A stretch of DNA of 49,322 bases from Methylocystis sp. GTDB taxonomy: Bacteria; Pseudomonadota; Alphaproteobacteria; Rhizobiales; Beijerinckiaceae. Position 1 is the first letter of the stretch. The number at the start of each line of letters is the position of its first letter. The notes below the pieces were generated by a model, which saw nothing but the letters and a program-made list of their open reading frames with translations, did not search any database and was not told the origin of the DNA. This document shows, piece by piece, positions 42,455 through 49,322 of the stretch. The DNA is taken from positions 1 through 49,322 of the forward strand of contig NZ_JAKFWS010000011.1 of NCBI RefSeq assembly GCF_021731785.1, read 5' to 3'. Position numbers and translations under genes: made by a program.

Positions 42455-42560
42455 TCATTCCCGAGCTTCGCGTCAGCGAGCGATCGGGAAACCAGAGCGA
42501 CTCCACGATGTTTGTTGCGGCTCTGAATTCCCGGTCATGCCTTGGGGCTGTCGGGAATGA
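42455..42560. repeat. Palindromic intergenic repeat, copy 2
   Basis: 106 bp with the same ends as copy 1 (TCATTCCCGA ... TCGGGAATGA) and a similar inner pair (CGATCGGGAAACCAGAGC / GCTCTGAATTCCCGGTC). It lies between two convergent genes, as expected for a transcription-ending or nucleoid-protein-binding element, and the flanking genes are untouched. Confidence 0.8.
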
Positions 42561-42577
42561 CAAGGGAGAAAGCCTTC

Positions 42578-44770
42578 TCAGAAAGCGCCGCGCAAACGCA
42601 GGGCGAAGACGTTGATTGGTCCGCGCGCGCTATTATGCGCCGGATTGACGAGGAGCTGATAGTCGAAGGTCGCGTCCATATTCTTGCCGAAGCCGATTTT
42701 GTAATAGGCCTCCATATTCTTCTCGCCTTCGTAGGATAGCGCCCCGTCGCCGATATAGACGCTCGTTCCGCCCAGTCCGAAATAGCGCACGCGATCGCCA
42801 TGCAGGCCGCCCAGGGCGCCGGCGAGGCCGACCTCGTCGTCGTCGCGTCCCCACAAAGCCCCGCCGGCGACGAGGCCCATTGAGAGCTGCCGGTCGACGT
42901 CCGTATAGGCGACCGTTTCATAGCGGCCGTCGGCCATGCTGGCGCGTAAGAAGAAGCCAAGATGCGGCATGAGCTGCTGCTTGATGTTTATCCCGCCGCC
43001 GGTTTTAACCGCACGCCCCCGCGCGGTGTCGAACCGAGGCGGAAAATCGTTGGCGAGATAGGCGTAACGGATGACATCGTCGATCTTGCTTATGTATCCG
43101 TTATCGCCATAGGCGAGGAATTTGATGGCGCCCGGCTGATTGATGAGCTCGTATCGCGCCTCGACTTCGACGACGCCCATGAATTGTCGAAGCAATTGGG
43201 GTTCAATTTCCAAACCGTTCGGGACAGTCGGGAGTTGAAACACGCCGCCGCGCGCCGTCCACCAGTCCCGCTTCCACTCCGCGGCGAGTCCGTAAGTATA
43301 GCCCCAGGCGTCGGCCGCGTAGTCGAAGGCGCCCATCGTGTTGAACGCGAAATTGAGGAAACCGGTCGTCGGATCATGGGCGTAGACATTGTCGTCGAAA
43401 ACGTCGCCGACGGCGAATTTTCCAAGCGTGACGACGATGCGATTCTTGTCGACCTTGCCCGAAATCTGGTTTTGCGTCGATTCCAGCACTTCGCTGCGCG
43501 AGCCTTCGTCCGGATCTCTTTCTGTCGCGCCGTCTCCGTTCAATCCGATGATCTGACGCAGAAAGTAGCGTTGGAATCGCATATAGGGCGCGGCGCGTCC
43601 AACCTTTGCGACCGCGCTGTTCACATAGGCCGCGGCGCCCACCGAGTTCGCCAAGCCGTAGCCCTGATCAATCTCCGGATTGAGATAGGCGGCGCCGCCT
43701 TCCCACAGCCGCAGGCCGAGGAAGATATTGGTCGTCGAGCCGACGTTCGCCTTGCCGCCGGACGGAAAGCTGTTGGGGCCGTCATAGAGCGCGCGAAATC
43801 GCGGATAGCCTTGCGCAACGAGAGTCGTCTGGGCGTGGACGCTATATTGCTCCGGAACGTCGCCGTTCCGCCCATGGCTTCCACTATGACCGTTGCCGTC
43901 GTGATGAGGCTTGCCATATTCGATCGCGCCTGGAATTCGATTGTCTTCGCCGAAGTGATAATTCAGGCCGAGCCGGATGAGATGGTTCTCATTGCGAACG
44001 CGCGATGCAAAGATAAAATCCGCGCCATTGTCGAAGACCTGCGTATTGAGCGATTGGTTGAGAAACAGATATTCCGCGCGCGCCGACCAATTATCGGCGA
44101 GGGCGTATTCGAAGCCTGCGCCGATCGCATATTTCATACGCGAGGCTTGCGACCAGGGCGCGTAAAAAATCGCATCCGGTCCGGCGCCGAGCGTCAAGGT
44201 CGCCGGGCCTCTTGCGCCGCCTGCGGCGACGCCGCCGGTAAGATAAAGAAGCGAGCGGTCCCATGCATAGCCGAGTCGACCGCGAATGCTTGCGAAGAAA
44301 TTGGCGCTCGAATTCGTCACAAGCGTGAAGACTGCCGGCGGCGGATAGGCGGGCGAAGCAGGATAAGCGCCAGTCGGCCCGCGCCTGCCGTCGAGAAGGC
44401 TCAAATCCGTCTCGAAACCCCAAACCCAGGGGCCGTTCTGCCAATTAAATCCTGCCCGCGCGCCGACGGCGACGCCTGGACGAGTTACGCTCGGAGGATA
44501 GAGATCGAAGATCGGCGAACCGAAGCCGCTCGTCGCCTGGAGCCGTTCGCCTGCGCGGAGCGGAAAGCCGCCGCCGAGACTTGCGCCGATATACATGCCG
44601 GCCCAATTGAAGACCGGCGGCGGCGCCTCCTCGCCACGCGCGGTCGAACCCAGCGCGCAGAAGGCGAAGCAAGCAGAAACGGCAGAAAAAACGCGAGCAA
44701 CGGCGATCGCCCGCGCCCGAGGGCGGGTAGCGGCGCCGCGCGAATGCGGGCAGGATCGCGGCCTATGCAT
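42578..44770 (-). CDS. Outer-membrane porin: Omp25-like barrel fused to OprB-type porin
   Basis: 730 aa from ATG 44770 (AAGG 6 bases upstream; TTG 44782 possible). Signal-like segment (VFSAVSACFAFCALGSTARGEE). Residues about 55-240 form a small Omp25/OmpA-like barrel (FNWAGMYIGASLGGGF ... GFEYALADNWSARAEYLFL ... LIRLGLNYHF). After a His/Gly-rich linker (HHDGNGHSGSHGRNGD), residues about 255-730 match an OprB-type carbohydrate porin (YSVHAQTTLVAQGYPRFRALYDGPNSF, IVVTLGKFAVGDVFDDN, NVFALRLRGAF with a terminal Phe). Outer-membrane uptake channel. Two barrels in one chain is unusual. Confidence 0.75.
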   Translation of the reverse strand: MHRPRSCPHSRGAATRPRARAIAVARVFSAVSACFAFCALGSTARGEEAPPPVFNWAGMYIGASLGGGFPLRAGERLQATSGFGSPIFDLYPPSVTRPGVAVGARAGFNWQNGPWVWGFETDLSLLDGRRGPTGAYPASPAYPPPAVFTLVTNSSANFFASIRGRLGYAWDRSLLYLTGGVAAGGARGPATLTLGAGPDAIFYAPWSQASRMKYAIGAGFEYALADNWSARAEYLFLNQSLNTQVFDNGADFIFASRVRNENHLIRLGLNYHFGEDNRIPGAIEYGKPHHDGNGHSGSHGRNGDVPEQYSVHAQTTLVAQGYPRFRALYDGPNSFPSGGKANVGSTTNIFLGLRLWEGGAAYLNPEIDQGYGLANSVGAAAYVNSAVAKVGRAAPYMRFQRYFLRQIIGLNGDGATERDPDEGSRSEVLESTQNQISGKVDKNRIVVTLGKFAVGDVFDDNVYAHDPTTGFLNFAFNTMGAFDYAADAWGYTYGLAAEWKRDWWTARGGVFQLPTVPNGLEIEPQLLRQFMGVVEVEARYELINQPGAIKFLAYGDNGYISKIDDVIRYAYLANDFPPRFDTARGRAVKTGGGINIKQQLMPHLGFFLRASMADGRYETVAYTDVDRQLSMGLVAGGALWGRDDDEVGLAGALGGLHGDRVRYFGLGGTSVYIGDGALSYEGEKNMEAYYKIGFGKNMDATFDYQLLVNPAHNSARGPINVFALRLRGAF

Positions 44771-44987
44771 GCGCCTTCTCAAAACCTTGCCGGCGGCGTT
44801 TCCGTTGTAAAGGCGATGAGGCCGCGCCAGAACATGTCATACGTCGAGCGCGAATCATCGCTCGGCAATAGTAAAGCTGTGTGACGGATTTTCGCAGCGC
44901 TGCTGGCGCAGTCCTTGCTACGAACCGCAAAAAAGGCCGGCAGCCGAAAAAAGTGCGAGACGCCGCCGCCGAAAGGGAGTTCTCACG

Positions 44988-46448
44988 ATGGACTCACGCC
45001 TAACGCAGTTCGACGAACTGGCAGGAGCGGACGGCTGCACCCGCGCCCCTTACCGAAAGCTTTCGCAGTGGCTGGCCTCAACGCCGCCCGAGCTCCTCGC
45101 GTCTCGGCGCGAGCAGGCGGAGCTTTTGTTTCGGCGCATCGGCATCACTTTCGCGGTCTATGGCGCGCAGGAGGCTACCGAACGACTCATTCCCTTTGAC
45201 ATTCTGCCGCGTATACTCGCCCGTAGCGAATGGGCGGCGCTCGAAAAGGGCTTGATCCAGCGCGTCGCGGCGCTCAACGCCTTCCTGGCCGATATTTACG
45301 GCGCGGGCGACATCTTGAAGGCCGGAATCGTTCCAGCGGATCTCGTCTATCGCAACCCCGCCTACTGCCCGGACATGGCGGGACGGCGCGTGCCCTACGA
45401 CATTTTCGTCCATATCGCCGGCGTCGACATCGTGCGCACCGACGATCAGGGCTTCTTCGTTCTCGAGGACAATGCCCGGACGCCTTCTGGCGTCTCCTAC
45501 ATGCTCGAGAACCGCGAAGTGATGATGCGGCTTTTCCCTGAGCTTTTCGCGCTGCATCGGGTCGCGCCGATCGAAAACTATCCCGACGAGCTGCTCGCGA
45601 CCTTGCGCTCGGTAGCGCCGCCCCGCGCCAACGGCGATCCGACGATCGTCTTGATGACGCCGGGCCAGTATAATTCGGCCTTCTACGAACACTCGTTTCT
45701 TGCCGACAAGCTCGGCGTCGAGCTTGTCGAGGGACGCGATCTCTTCGTTCGCGATGACGTCGTCTATATGCGCACGACCGAAGGTCCGCGCCGCGTCGAC
45801 GTCATTTATCGGCGCATCGACGACGATTTCCTCGATCCGCTGTGCTTCCGGCCGGATTCGACGCTGGGCGTCGCGGGCCTGATGGGTGCCTATCATGCAG
45901 GCAATGTGACGCTCGCGAATGCAGTCGGCGCCGGCGCCGCCGACGACAAGGCGATGTATACTTACATGCCTGAGATCATTCAGTTTTACCTTGGAGAAGC
46001 GCCTCTCTTGCAGAATGTTCCGACTTTCCGCTGCCGCGAAGCGGAAGCGCTCGCTTACGTGCTCGATCGCCTCGATCAGCTTGTGGTCAAGGAAGTGAAC
46101 GGCTCGGGCGGCTACGGCATGCTCGTCGGTCCGCATGCGACCAAAGCGCAAATCGAGGAGTTTCGCGCTAAGCTTAAGGCGCATCCGCAGAATTTCATCG
46201 CTCAGCCGACGCTGGCGCTCTCGACATGTCCCATCGCTCTGGCGAGCGGCGTGGCGCCCCGACACGTCGATCTGCGGCCGTTCGTCCTTCAGGGCGCGAA
46301 TGGCGCGCGCGTCGTGCCTGGCGGTCTGACCCGGGTCGCGATGACGGAGAAATCGCTGGTGGTGAATTCCAGCCAAGGCGGCGGCACCAAGGACACTTGG
46401 GTGATCGACGACGCCTGGGTCGACGAGGAGGCGATGGGCCAAGCGTGA
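44988..46448 (+). CDS. Circularly permuted type 2 ATP-grasp protein
   Basis: 486 aa, ribosome site AAAGGGAG upstream of ATG 44988. Family formerly DUF404/DUF407. Key blocks: LYRNPAYCPDMAGRRVPYDIFVHIAGVDIVRTD, FVLEDNARTPSGVSYMLENREVMMRLFPELF, then VVKEVNGSGGYGMLVGPHATKAQIEEF (ATP-grasp core). Proteins of this type are predicted to make peptide bonds and occur with alpha-E and transglutaminase-like genes. Here it is the first of exactly that trio. Substrate unknown. Complete. Confidence 0.9.
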   Translation: MDSRLTQFDELAGADGCTRAPYRKLSQWLASTPPELLASRREQAELLFRRIGITFAVYGAQEATERLIPFDILPRILARSEWAALEKGLIQRVAALNAFLADIYGAGDILKAGIVPADLVYRNPAYCPDMAGRRVPYDIFVHIAGVDIVRTDDQGFFVLEDNARTPSGVSYMLENREVMMRLFPELFALHRVAPIENYPDELLATLRSVAPPRANGDPTIVLMTPGQYNSAFYEHSFLADKLGVELVEGRDLFVRDDVVYMRTTEGPRRVDVIYRRIDDDFLDPLCFRPDSTLGVAGLMGAYHAGNVTLANAVGAGAADDKAMYTYMPEIIQFYLGEAPLLQNVPTFRCREAEALAYVLDRLDQLVVKEVNGSGGYGMLVGPHATKAQIEEFRAKLKAHPQNFIAQPTLALSTCPIALASGVAPRHVDLRPFVLQGANGARVVPGGLTRVAMTEKSLVVNSSQGGGTKDTWVIDDAWVDEEAMGQA

Positions 46449-46516
46449 TAGAACGCTCGCAATGCTTCGCAATGAACGCAGATGACCGCCGAAGCGAATC
46501 GTAACCGGACGAGCTG

Positions 46517-47464
46517 ATGCTGTCACGCACCGCCGACAATCTCTATTGGCTTGCCCGCTACATGGAGCGCGCCGACTTTTTGGCGCGCGCGATTCAGGCG
46601 TCGCGCCGCCTCGCCGCGCTGCCGAAGGCCTATGGCGGCGACGAAACCGAGTGGGAAAGCGTCTTGCTGTCCTCAGGCGCGGCGCTGGCGTTCGAAAACT
46701 CCGGACGTCCGGTTGACGAAAGCAATGTCGTCGGCTTTCTCACTCTTGCGCCGGAGAATCCCGGATCGATCCGCAACTGCCTGGAGCAGGCGCGCGCCAA
46801 CGCCCGCGCCGTGCGCACGGCGCTGACCATCGAAATGTGGGAGTCGATCAACGACGCCTATCTCGAAATGCGCGCGCTCGAATCGCGCGGCGTCGTCCCT
46901 TGCGCCGAAGAGCTTGCGCGATTCCTTGAACTCATCAAGCAGACCTCGCTGACCTATGACGGCGGCGCCTATCGCACGATGCTGCGCAATGACGCTTATT
47001 GGTTTTCGCGCCTGGGCCTCTTCATCGAGCGCGCCGACAACACGGCGCGTCTGCTCGACGTCAAGTATCATGTGCTGCTGCCCGAGAAGGAGATTGTCGG
47101 CGGATCGCTCGACTATTTCCAGTGGTCAGCGATTCTGCGCGCCGTATCCGCGCATACCGCCTATCACTGGGTCTATCGCACCAGCATGAAGCCGTGGCTC
47201 GTCGCCGATCTCTTGATCCTGCGGCCGGAAATGCCGCGTTCGCTCATTTCGTGCTATGAGTCGATCGTGCGCAATCTCGACAATCTTGCGCGCGCGCATG
47301 GGCGCCAAGGCGCATCGCAGCGCCACGCCCGCGGCGTCTATGGCCGGCTCGAGAAACTCACCATGGAGAGCGTCTTCCAGGGCGGCCTGCATGAATTCGT
47401 GCAGTCCTTCATCGCCGAGAACAATCGGCTGGGCGCGCTGATTTCCGAGCAGTACCTCTTTTGA
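46517..47464 (+). CDS. Alpha-E domain protein (DUF403)
   Basis: 315 aa beginning MLSRTADNLYWLARYMERADFLARAIQASRRLA. A fully helical alpha-E domain, with the conserved SRTADNLYWxxRYxERAD start, the second-half motif IERADNTARLLDVKYHVLLP and the C-terminal HEFVQSFIAENNRLGALISEQYLF. It lies 68 bp downstream of the ATP-grasp gene and 10 bp upstream of the transglutaminase gene. The family is found only with that partner pair and probably works as a complex with them. Confidence 0.92.
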   Translation: MLSRTADNLYWLARYMERADFLARAIQASRRLAALPKAYGGDETEWESVLLSSGAALAFENSGRPVDESNVVGFLTLAPENPGSIRNCLEQARANARAVRTALTIEMWESINDAYLEMRALESRGVVPCAEELARFLELIKQTSLTYDGGAYRTMLRNDAYWFSRLGLFIERADNTARLLDVKYHVLLPEKEIVGGSLDYFQWSAILRAVSAHTAYHWVYRTSMKPWLVADLLILRPEMPRSLISCYESIVRNLDNLARAHGRQGASQRHARGVYGRLEKLTMESVFQGGLHEFVQSFIAENNRLGALISEQYLF

Positions 47465-47474
47465 GCAAAATCTG

Positions 47475-48305
47475 ATGCGCATTCGCATACGCCACGAAAC
47501 CACCTATCGCTATGCGGAGGCGCCGCGTATGGCCGTGCAGCACCTTCGCCTGACGCCGCGCAACCACGATGGCCAGCATGTCGTCGCCTGGCGGATCGAC
47601 GTCGACCCCGATTGCCGACTGATTCAGTCGGAGGACGCCTTCGGCAATACGCTCCACCGATTCTCGGTGGATGGGCCGATCGAGTCCATCTCAACAGTGG
47701 TCGAGGGGGAGGTCACGACCTTCGACATGGCCGGGGTCGTGTCGGGCGCGGTCGAGCGCTTTCCGCCGATCCTTTACATGCGCGAGACGCCGCTGACGAC
47801 GCCGAGCGCAGCGATCTGCGATTTCGCACGCGAGACGACATCGAAGGAAAGCGGAACGCTCGCGAAGCTCCACGCGCTGCTTGGCGCGATTCACGAATCG
47901 CTCACCTTCGACGCCGCCGCCACGCATTCGGCGACGACGGCGGCGGAATGTTTCGAGCAACGCAACGGCGTCTGTCAGGATTTTGCGCATCTCTTCATCG
48001 CCTGCGCGCGCGGGATCGACGCGCCGGCGCGCTATGTGAGCGGCTATTTTCTAAGCAGCGATGCGGAGGATCAGGTCGCCGGCCACGCATGGGCCGAGGC
48101 CTATGTCGAGGATCTCGGCTGGGTGGGATTCGATCCCACGCATGGCGTCGCGCCGCACGAAAATCATGTGCGCGTCGCCGTAGCGCTCGACTATCTGGGC
48201 GCGGCGCCGATCCGTGGCACGCACTCGGGCGGCGCGGGCGAAACGTTGGAGGTCAAAGTGCGCATCGCGCAGGCGGCGGCCTTCAGCCAGTCGCAATCGC
48301 AGTAG
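47475..48305 (+). CDS. Transglutaminase-like (papain-fold) peptidase or transferase
   Basis: 276 aa. N-terminal beta domain (MRIRIRHETTYRYAEAPRMAVQHLRLTPR, AGVVSGAVERFPPILYM) followed by the catalytic core: Cys in AAECFEQRNGVCQDFAHLFIACAR, then RYVSGYF, and the His/Asp pair in VAGHAWAEAYVEDLGWVGFDPTHG. The Cys-His-Asp triad is intact. Third gene of the ATP-grasp operon. It probably cleaves or transfers the peptides that the ATP-grasp enzyme makes (inference). It ends 6 bp before the IS5 remnant. Confidence 0.9.
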   Translation: MRIRIRHETTYRYAEAPRMAVQHLRLTPRNHDGQHVVAWRIDVDPDCRLIQSEDAFGNTLHRFSVDGPIESISTVVEGEVTTFDMAGVVSGAVERFPPILYMRETPLTTPSAAICDFARETTSKESGTLAKLHALLGAIHESLTFDAAATHSATTAAECFEQRNGVCQDFAHLFIACARGIDAPARYVSGYFLSSDAEDQVAGHAWAEAYVEDLGWVGFDPTHGVAPHENHVRVAVALDYLGAAPIRGTHSGGAGETLEVKVRIAQAAAFSQSQSQ

Positions 48306-48311
48306 CTGGTC

Positions 48312-48701
48312 TCAAAAGCCGATCGATTGACCGAGCGCCGCGCTCTCTCGCGCGTCAGCATCGGCGCGCGCGCGCTCGCGTAAGCCGATTTCGTCGCAAG
48401 GCGCGAAGCGCAACCCGTATTCGTCATAATGGAAATCGCATTTGCCATCGTGGCTGAGCGCGGCGACGACGCGCGGCCAGACGCCTTTGCGGTCCCAGCG
48501 ATGATAGCGGGTGTAGGCCGTGTACCATTTGCCGAAATGCGGCGGCAGATTGCGCCAGCCCGAGCCGGTGCGAAGAATCCAGAACACCGCTTCGAGGAAA
48601 AGCCGGTTGTCGCGTCCGCTACATCCGGGATCGCCGGCCTTTCCGGGAAGGACGGGGGCCACCGCCCGCCAAAGCTCGTCGGAAAAATAATTTTCAATCA
48701 A
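48312..48701 (-). pseudogene. IS5-family transposase OrfA, truncated
   Basis: 129 codons with the IS5 (IS427/IS1031-like) N-terminal pattern MIENYFSDELWRAVAPVLPGK, NRLFLEAVFWILRTGSGWRNLPPHFGKW and YTRYHRWDRKGVWPRVVAAL. Normal family sequence should continue into DSTIVRAH and then a DDE second half; here it degenerates (RERARADADARESAALGQ) and stops at 48312. So the 3' half is lost, and the remnant abuts the transglutaminase stop. Confidence 0.8.
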
Positions 48702-48957
48702 TTGATCCTCCGTCGCCGCGATGCGACGCCGAGCGGTTCGGACAGACCTAGACGCGAGGCCCGCCCAGATGCGAATAGCGGTAAATGCTACTTTAAGTTG
48801 TATTTTATTGCAATCACTACCTGACTGACCGGCGACGCCGGCGGAGGCGTGCAGACGTTGCAGAGTTGGAGGCGCGCGCGCTTGCGACTTGACCGCCCCT
48901 GTGGCACACGTTCGCCGAACGCGCCGACGCGGTTTCAGGCGTTTCGCGCGATCGAGC
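48702..48957. other. Gap with IS end and tRNA promoter region
   Basis: 256 bases. The start (48702-48730) is probably the outer end of the IS5 remnant. 48780-48825 is AT-rich (GTTGTATTTTATTG) and may be the promoter for the tRNA-Thr gene. No coding frame of note. Confidence 0.35.
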
Positions 48958-49032
<75 letters not shown>

Positions 49033-49322
49033 TCTGCCACACGAAGAACGCCAGCCAGCGAGAAAAGGACAGACCAGTTCCTGCGGGAAGGAGCGCCGCG
49101 CGTTGCGTTCGCGCGTCCGTCGATGCGCGTGAGACAGCTCGGGGCCCGACTGAGCACGGGGCCACGCCAGTGATCAATCCAGCGAATTCATGAAGCACCG
49201 ACATTGCGCGGCAGGGAAGCCGTGCGATGGCGCGACGGACGGTCGCTAAGCTAGTCGCGCTACATGCGATTCCCGCCGAGCAGGTTCAGTCGCATGCGCG
49301 CGCTCCGATCTGAGGGCGGGCG
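49033..49322 (+). other. Right edge of window
   Basis: 290 bases after the tRNA. I see no second tRNA, no complete frame with a ribosome site and no hairpin with a T tract close to the tRNA. The next gene starts beyond the window or is not visible. Confidence 0.3.

Noticed and set aside
42962-44884. 640-codon plus frame antisense to the porin
   Set aside because: Arg/Ala-rich, no family; the porin on the other strand has signal, barrel and terminal Phe.

Overview
The window is high-GC DNA that looks like an alphaproteobacterial methylotroph. A Methylocystis/Methylosinus-type Hyphomicrobiales genome is my best guess. The clues are a class I PHA synthase, an ExaC-type aldehyde dehydrogenase with DUF779, SmbP, a DUF4331/TPR pair, a HupE/UreJ-like protein, a long OprB-type porin and about 107-bp palindromic intergenic repeats. 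The genus is inference; no marker gene fixes it.

Layout. (1) 1-10180 is the right end of a degraded prophage or genomic island. It has short hypothetical genes, a DUF3987 gene cut by an IS630 element, an orphan BufA2-like (bufferin) metallophore precursor, a cupin protein and a tyrosine integrase. It ends in the 3' half of a tRNA-Glu(CTC) gene at 10137-10180, which is the attachment-site copy. (2) 10085 to about 17200 is a second element abutting the same tRNA copy. It carries a serine recombinase, an IHF/HU-like protein, a VirD2/DUF3363 relaxase and broken IS110/IS1111 and ISL3 transposases. (3) 17200-31956 holds a frameshifted small membrane protein, a DUF5132-like fusion, a TPR/DUF4331 pair, an MgtA-type Mg2+ ATPase, DUF2252, an APC permease, SmbP, DUF3775, alanine dehydrogenase and PHA synthase. 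(4) 31993-44770 holds a HupE/UreJ-like protein, a ClC channel or antiporter, a glycosyltransferase, tRNA-Tyr, a dead mscL, DUF779 with aldehyde dehydrogenase, RdgB, an NtrC-type regulator, glutathione peroxidase and a porin fusion. (5) 44988-48701 is the conserved circularly permuted ATP-grasp / alpha-E / transglutaminase operon, followed 6 bp later by a truncated IS5 element. tRNA-Thr follows.

How the genes fit together: the first third is mobile DNA stacked at one tRNA gene and decaying. The rest is chromosomal, with carbon storage (phaC), amino-acid/pyruvate exchange (ald, permease), aldehyde oxidation, metal handling (MgtA, SmbP, HupE-like, plus the island's BufA2) and envelope functions.

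The best candidates for something new are the orphan bufferin gene on a mobile island, two stacked islands whose recombinase genes read through the shared tRNA-Glu fragment, the peptide-modification operon interrupted by an IS where a further gene would be expected, a short palindrome with a 7-bp target duplication in mscL, and an intergenic repeat whose end supplies the apparent start codon of DUF779.
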